A stretch of DNA of 64,000 nt from Cavia porcellus (Eukaryota > Chordata > Mammalia > Rodentia > Caviidae): contig NW_026947490.1 of assembly GCF_034190915.1 (NCBI RefSeq), positions 64,035,494 to 64,099,493 of the forward strand, given 5' to 3'. Of the stretch, positions 59,398 to 64,000 are shown one piece after another (position 1 is the first letter of the stretch; each line of letters starts with the position of its first letter). The position numbers and the translations under genes are program-made. The notes under the pieces were generated by a model, which saw only the letters and a program-made list of their open reading frames with translations, was not told where the DNA came from and searched no databases.

Positions 59398-59403
59398 CCT
59401 GTC
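59398..59403. repeat. Proviral target-site duplication, right
   Basis: CCTGTC, an exact copy of 56389-56394. Confidence 0.9.
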
Positions 59404-60319
59404 CTCCTCTCTACCTCTTCATTTTCCCCACCAGTGAAGACAGGCTATCACAGCACCCCTGAAAACACTCTTGCAAAGGTTGAATGAGGTGAGATAGTGC
59501 TTAAGTCTTATGCACAATCATAACCCATAATAAGTTACTCAATAAAATTACCCACTCTCATTCTCACTGTCACACAGTATGCAGGGGAGAAATTTAGAAA
59601 GCAAGAAATGCAAGCCTGAGAGTGACTTTCCTAGTGGTTAAGTTGTCCTCCAAGGCAGAGGCCGCTTTACAGCTGCAGTCCTGTCTAGAAGCCAACAGAC
59701 AAAGTGGCTACACAGGGAGGGGTCCCCAGAGGGTCAAGACACTTTCGTCTGATGTTTTCGTGAGCCGATGATTCCATGGCACTGCAAGTAGGACCAAATA
59801 TCCAAACCAAAAATAGGAATGACATAGAGAGAATAAGTAAAATTTATGTTTTCAGCTTCAGGTTAGTACAGCTAAAGTAGCCTTAAATTGTTCCATGCTT
59901 TGAATGGTCTTCTAAACTCTTTGCTATATATATATATTTTTTTTTTAAATGACTTAGACATAGCAGTCAATTTTGGAAGAATAGGAGTTAACAAAGCCAA
60001 GTGACACATGTTGACAAGAAAAAACTTCCCAAGACCCTCAACAAGTACCTAAAAGTGCTAAATTGGGTTCCAAAGTTTTAAAATAGAAAAAGTTTGTGGT
60101 TTACAGGGCCATTTCACATATTTCACAGGACAGAAATGTAAATAGTTTTCAACAACAATGCTGTATTTTTCTTAATGGTTTTTCAGTCCTGTGTAACAGG
60201 AATGGCTATTATAGCCACAGCTGGGTTGCTGCCACCTACCTGTTGGCCATTTGGGAGAATCATCAATTACATTTTAGGTGCCAATCAGAGGGAGCAATTC
60301 GGGATACAGATTCCCAGAT
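59404..60319. other. Intronic sequence
   Basis: No exon or repeat family recognised; a short (TA)n/T run is at about 59924-59946. Confidence 0.4.
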
Positions 60320-60402
60320 TTTGGCATCCACCACAAACACAAGAGTGTTTTGTTTTCTGTCTTCTCTACAGCCCATACAGAGGTCTGGGGACCTGATACA
60401 GC
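60320..60402 (-). pseudogene. RPL23A: Duplicated fragment of the RPL23A pseudogene
   Basis: About 83 bases nearly identical to 60926-61013 inside the RPL23A pseudogene (both contain GCATCCACCACAAACACAAG and TGTTTTCTGTCTTCTC). It shares pseudogene-specific changes, so it was copied from the pseudogene after insertion rather than from the parent gene. Confidence 0.8.
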
Positions 60403-60768
60403 ATTTTCCAGATTTTGTCTGTTCTGAAATTGTATGCAGATAAAGGATGCTCTAATATGAGTCCCTAAAGGAGGAAGGGACTGATTATTCCTAAACTATA
60501 GGGAAAACTGGCATTTCCCTTTGGGCTTCACCCACCTTAGACCTGCCAATGACCAAGGGACAGAGGTGCCCACCCCACACAGTGATCACACTGACAGACA
60601 GGAGAGGATACTCTTTCTATTAAGCAATCATATTCTCTAAAACTAGTCTCCAAAAATGGAAACATGACACACTTTTGCCTTATGGGATCCATGTGCCAGG
60701 ACTAGACAAATTTGGAGAATTTGTCATGGCGAAAAACATCTGTTCAGAACTAGCAGGCTGGACTCGAC

Positions 60769-61219
60769 TCAGAGGGTCCCAGTTTCATTGGTGACATCCA
60801 AAGCATCCCAGTCAGGAGCCAGTGAGACATCTGCCTTCTGTCCTCCATCAGGCCTGGTCAGACTGTGGACCGTGGTCACACTGAGGTCACAGCCTCACAG
60901 CCTCTTGGGTCTGCTGTGTGCTGGCCTTGGCATCCACCACAAACACAAGAGTGTTTTTGTTTTCTGTCTTCTCCACAGCCCACGCAGGGGTCTGAGCACC
61001 CAATGACAGCATAATACTGAGGCTTGCTTCTCCAGCAGGTATGTGGACTGTTGCCACAGCCACAGTGTCTTGGCTGCTAGAAGGTGGACAATGTGCAGGT
61101 CTCCTTTGTTTGTGACAGTGGTCAGCTTTCAGGGTGGCCTCCTTGGCCTTCAAGGCCTTTGCTTTGGCTCTGGCTTCTGGACAGGGTGTATGAGCTTCCT
61201 TCTTTGCTCTGGGTGCCAT
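60769..61219 (-). pseudogene. RPL23A: RPL23A processed pseudogene
   Basis: The parent gene encodes ribosomal protein uL23 of the 60S subunit. The minus-strand frame begins MAPRAKKEAH...KALKAKEATLK, keeps NTLVFVVDAKA, then frameshifts with a stop. It continues in another frame through LTRPDGGQKADVSLAPDWDA then LDVTNETG to a TGA at 60769-60771. No introns interrupt it, and sequence past the stop (GAGTCCAGCCTGCTAGTTCTG) resembles the RPL23A 3' UTR, so it is a retrocopy. The middle is heavily diverged, the basic stretch of the parent being largely lost. It lies in the same orientation as CAMK1D. Confidence 0.88.
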
Positions 61220-62274
61220 CTTGGTGAGGAGGGCTGAGGGTGTCTTTTGAGGTAGTCATGCTAATAACAAGGTCACTGAATACTTTCACGCTGTGGGGAC
61301 AATCATGGACGTTTTGGCACGCCATGTGTTGTGGAGATTAGATAGCTCTGCCTTTCCCATGGCACGCACGCACAAAGCAGCAGCCTGGCCCTCTGTGGCA
61401 GAACCTCCTCTCTGTCCCTGCAAATGTCTTGTCTTCTTGTCCTACCAGGAAGAGCAGAGGGTGACTCGGAGGTCTCTTGCCTTTACCCAGTGTGTTTCCT
61501 GACAGAGCCAGCCTGCCATCCATCTATAGCGCTAAGACCTAACCCAAGGTGGCAGACTGCGAACATACACGAAGATGTCAATCCCTCCTCTGCCTTGGAA
61601 GCTATTTTTGTTCTTCAGGGAGGCCTTGTCACAGCCCTGGAAAGTGCTTTGTTGCCTTCTTCCTCAGCCTGGAGTTTCTGAAGTAGAAGCTCTCAACAGC
61701 AGTTCACAGACGCAGCACCAGGAGGCCCCTGGAAGGAACCAGCAGCACCAAGAGCCAACGAGGACAGCAGCCTAAGAGTGCAGAGGCACAGCTTTTAACT
61801 GTGACTCTACGCCATCCCATCTCATTAGCCCCTGCGAGGCCTTGCCTCAGAAACGAAGAGCTCAGTGAAGTGGAATAATAAGGCAGGGTAAGGAGAACCC
61901 GGCTCAAAAGAAAACTCTGCGGGGAGGACAGGATTCATCTGTTGGGAAAGTAGGTCCTGTATACAGCAGGTTCCTCCAGGGATGTATCTCAGACCCAAGC
62001 TGTGCCTCCTGGCCAGGAAGCAAGAGCTGGTACCAAAATTGGCACCTGTTTATTCCCCAGAAAACAAGGAAGCCAGACAGGGCCGAGATGGGACTGTTAG
62101 CACTACAGAGTTGGAAAGGTGCTCTAAAGACTCAAAGGTGGTCTCTCCTGCATGCACCAAGGGAGAGGCAGAGGGCCTGGGTCAACAGGTTAGGTGGGGT
62201 CTTTCAGCTTCTCTGCACCACAATGGGATCCAAGGGTCTGCCTCCAGACCCTTGTAGGAACAAGCTAAACAAGC
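61220..62274. other. Intronic sequence
   Basis: No exon or repeat family recognised. Confidence 0.35.
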
Positions 62275-62430
62275 TAAAACAAATGCTGTAGGACTTTGGA
62301 CAGATTACTAAGTATCTCTGTGCCTCTCCTTCTTCAACAGTGCAAAGAAAAATAAATTTGTCTTTTAATATGTAAAATATGTATCAGGGTATTTTACATA
62401 TTGGTGCTATGTAAATGCCTGCTATTATCA
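62275..62430 (+). mobile_element. MIR SINE (old)
   Basis: ACTTTGGACAGATTACTAAG, TATCTCTGTGCCTCTCCTTC and GGTGCTATGTAAATGCCTGC are the MIR core and right end. Confidence 0.6.
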
Positions 62431-64000
62431 TTTCCTTTAGGAGTTCTCACGTCTTGAATCCTATAAACCTCACTCATAGGAAATGAATATATGAAAATTA
62501 ATGCCTAACCCTAAATGGAGACTTACTACCAGTGAATAGATGGGAAAATTCAGCATAGTTGGATAGTGACTTATTGCATTCATTTTACTTTTCAGCCACA
62601 GTTCCTGATTCATAACTACCTCTCAAGACATGCTGCTGAAACTAGGATTTCTCTTCCAGAAGGCAGGTCAGAGAGACTGTAATCCTCCCTGGTCTTTCTG
62701 TCTGGAGCTGGCCAGGAAGAAACACTCAGAGCAAGCTTGTCCCGCAGAAGGTCACCAGACCCTCCCCGCTCCAGAGGCTCCTGCTCAGGAAGAGGGAGGC
62801 CGTACAGAGAAGCCTGCTGTGTCTCCTCCCTGTCTCTCAGCACTGGGTCATCCCTTTCATCCAATTACATCTCACCATAGCTGCCCACACCGCAGTCACA
62901 CCTACACAGTGAAGTTTCCACAATCCAGGAGCTTCTGAGCAGTGCAATGCACAGCGGCTCCTGGAGGAGGGCCGAGGAGGAAGCCCCAGGCCCCACCTTC
63001 CAGACCTCAACCCAGGCATTTCTTCTTCAGCATCCATTGTGTCTGAGTTCTGCAAGCCACTCAAGCAAATCAAATGAACCCACAAAGGGGACCACGGGAA
63101 CCCTGGTTCACAGCCACTCCATTCTGAAAAGCAAGAGTCAAACCATCTGGGGCTTGCACCTGACATCTGAAAGGGGTGCAGCAGAGTTAGGGACCAAGCC
63201 CTCCATGTGCGCGTGGCCTACCCCATCTCCTGGCAGATGAAGTCAGAACTGGGTTGTGTTAGCGAGCACCTAGCCAGGGTCCTCTATCTGCTTACTGGAG
63301 AGGAAAAGGCCCCACTTTCGAGGTCACAGAAGCCTTCTGTGCTAACAGCCATGGTGTGAGAGGAAAGGAAACACAAGACAATCCATTTGCCCTGACCCAC
63401 AGAGAGTATATCTGCATTCAAGTAGGTCCCCTGAAAAAAGCAGATTCAGATCCAAAGGTGCTGTCTGGGACTAAAGTCAGATGGTCCATCTGTGTGGTCC
63501 AAGATGAAAGACCCAGTCACCTTCCAGGGCTGAGACTGTCTCTGTCAAGGGGATCTCAACCAGGGTGGACCTGCATCGAGGGTCAGCCAATCAAGACATG
63601 TCTGCCTTGAGAGGGAGGAAGGACAGAAACACCAGCTCTGTCCCCCAAGCCCTTCTTTCTGTTGTTCCATTAGGTATTTAATACCAAGAATGCTTGCTTG
63701 ATGCTTATTCGCAAGATGGCATCTTGAGAGGCAGAGGGTGGAGGAGGCATCTGCTGAGAAGAGGCAGGAGACAGCAGAGCACCAGAGGACCCGGGGTATG
63801 CTAGTGAGAGCAGGTGGGGACAGACATCATCACTGAGGGCGGCTGTCAGAAAGACAGCAGACACAGTCCCACACAGCTTACAGCAGCTACCCCGAAAGCT
63901 GATGAGCTTGAGATATCAAGCTATCTGTCTATCCCTGCTGTCACCTGCCCCCTGTGTGACTGCTGAGGCCAGGATGCTGCAGTCCTGCGACGGGATGGGC
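62431..64000. other. Intronic sequence to window end
   Basis: No exon was recognised. Several open frames of 80-110 codons on both strands between 62600 and 63250 overlap each other and show no domain resemblance. Confidence 0.35.

Larger units (their letters stand above)
56389..59403 (+). mobile_element. Class II (IAP-like, betaretroviral) endogenous provirus, internally deleted, carrying an ID SINE
   Basis: A 3,003-bp provirus (56395-59397) bounded by CCTGTC on each side (56389-56394, 59398-59403). Six-base duplications fit class II/ERVK integration. It has two 480-bp LTRs, a leader with splice-donor sequence, a partial gag, an ID SINE with A-rich tail, the 3' end of pol (integrase C-terminus), a non-coding tail and a polypurine tract. 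No protease, reverse transcriptase or envelope frame is visible. The LTR start TGTTGGGAGCCGCG is the same as in mouse IAP elements from memory. It is oriented antisense to CAMK1D, about 45 kb upstream of the exon. It cannot make a functional particle by itself but keeps the cis-acting ends. Confidence 0.95.

Noticed and set aside
62616..63240. Overlapping open frames of 80-110 codons on both strands
   Set aside because: No domain or splice signals; mutual overlap on opposite strands argues for chance.

Overview
This is a mammalian, and specifically rodent, genomic window. It is almost entirely intron and retroelement DNA. The rodent call rests on tRNA-derived ID-type SINEs, B1 (7SL-derived) SINEs, B1+ID composites and an IAP-like endogenous retrovirus. 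The youngest ID copies share one form (TTAGCTCAGCGGCATAAG core, ending GGTACCGATAAAAA). From memory this fits hystricomorph rodents (mole-rat or guinea-pig side) better than mouse or rat, but I cannot confirm the species.

The only host coding sequence I can support is one 75-bp exon on the minus strand at 11464-11538. It encodes part of the kinase N-lobe of CAMK1D, bounded by a pyrimidine-rich AG acceptor and a GTGAGT donor. The neighbouring CAMK1D exons were not found, so bases above 11538 are the intron upstream of this exon and bases below 11464 are the start of the next intron. No bacterial-style operons, CRISPR arrays or free-standing RNA genes are present.

Layout along the + strand: 1-2710 is the 3' part of a fairly young L1 (open ORF2 C-terminus, 3' UTR, 43-A tail). 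2711-9880 is intron with old SINEs, a MaLR-like LTR and a decayed L1. 9881-10782 is a complete ORF-less L1 derivative bounded by a perfect 15-bp target-site duplication. 11464-11538 is the CAMK1D exon, followed by a repeat-poor stretch with a homeodomain-type palindrome. 14-42 kb is intron with scattered ID, B1, MIR and MER5-like elements and microsatellites. 42.35-45.17 kb is a half-L1-like element keeping 5' UTR, ORF1, the two ends of ORF2 and a tandemly repeated 3' UTR. 45.2-56 kb is dense in MaLR-like LTRs and old L1 tails. 56389-59403 is a young class II (IAP-like, betaretroviral) provirus. 60.7-61.2 kb is an RPL23A processed pseudogene.

The most notable object is the provirus. It is 3 kb long with two 480-bp LTRs differing at three positions, and a 6-bp duplication. 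Its gag stops at an ID SINE, and directly after the SINE's A-rich tail the sequence resumes as the last part of pol (integrase C-terminus). It looks like a non-autonomous LTR element that carries a host SINE at its deletion junction. Together with the two coding-deficient L1 derivatives, the window holds three retroelements that would have needed proteins supplied in trans.
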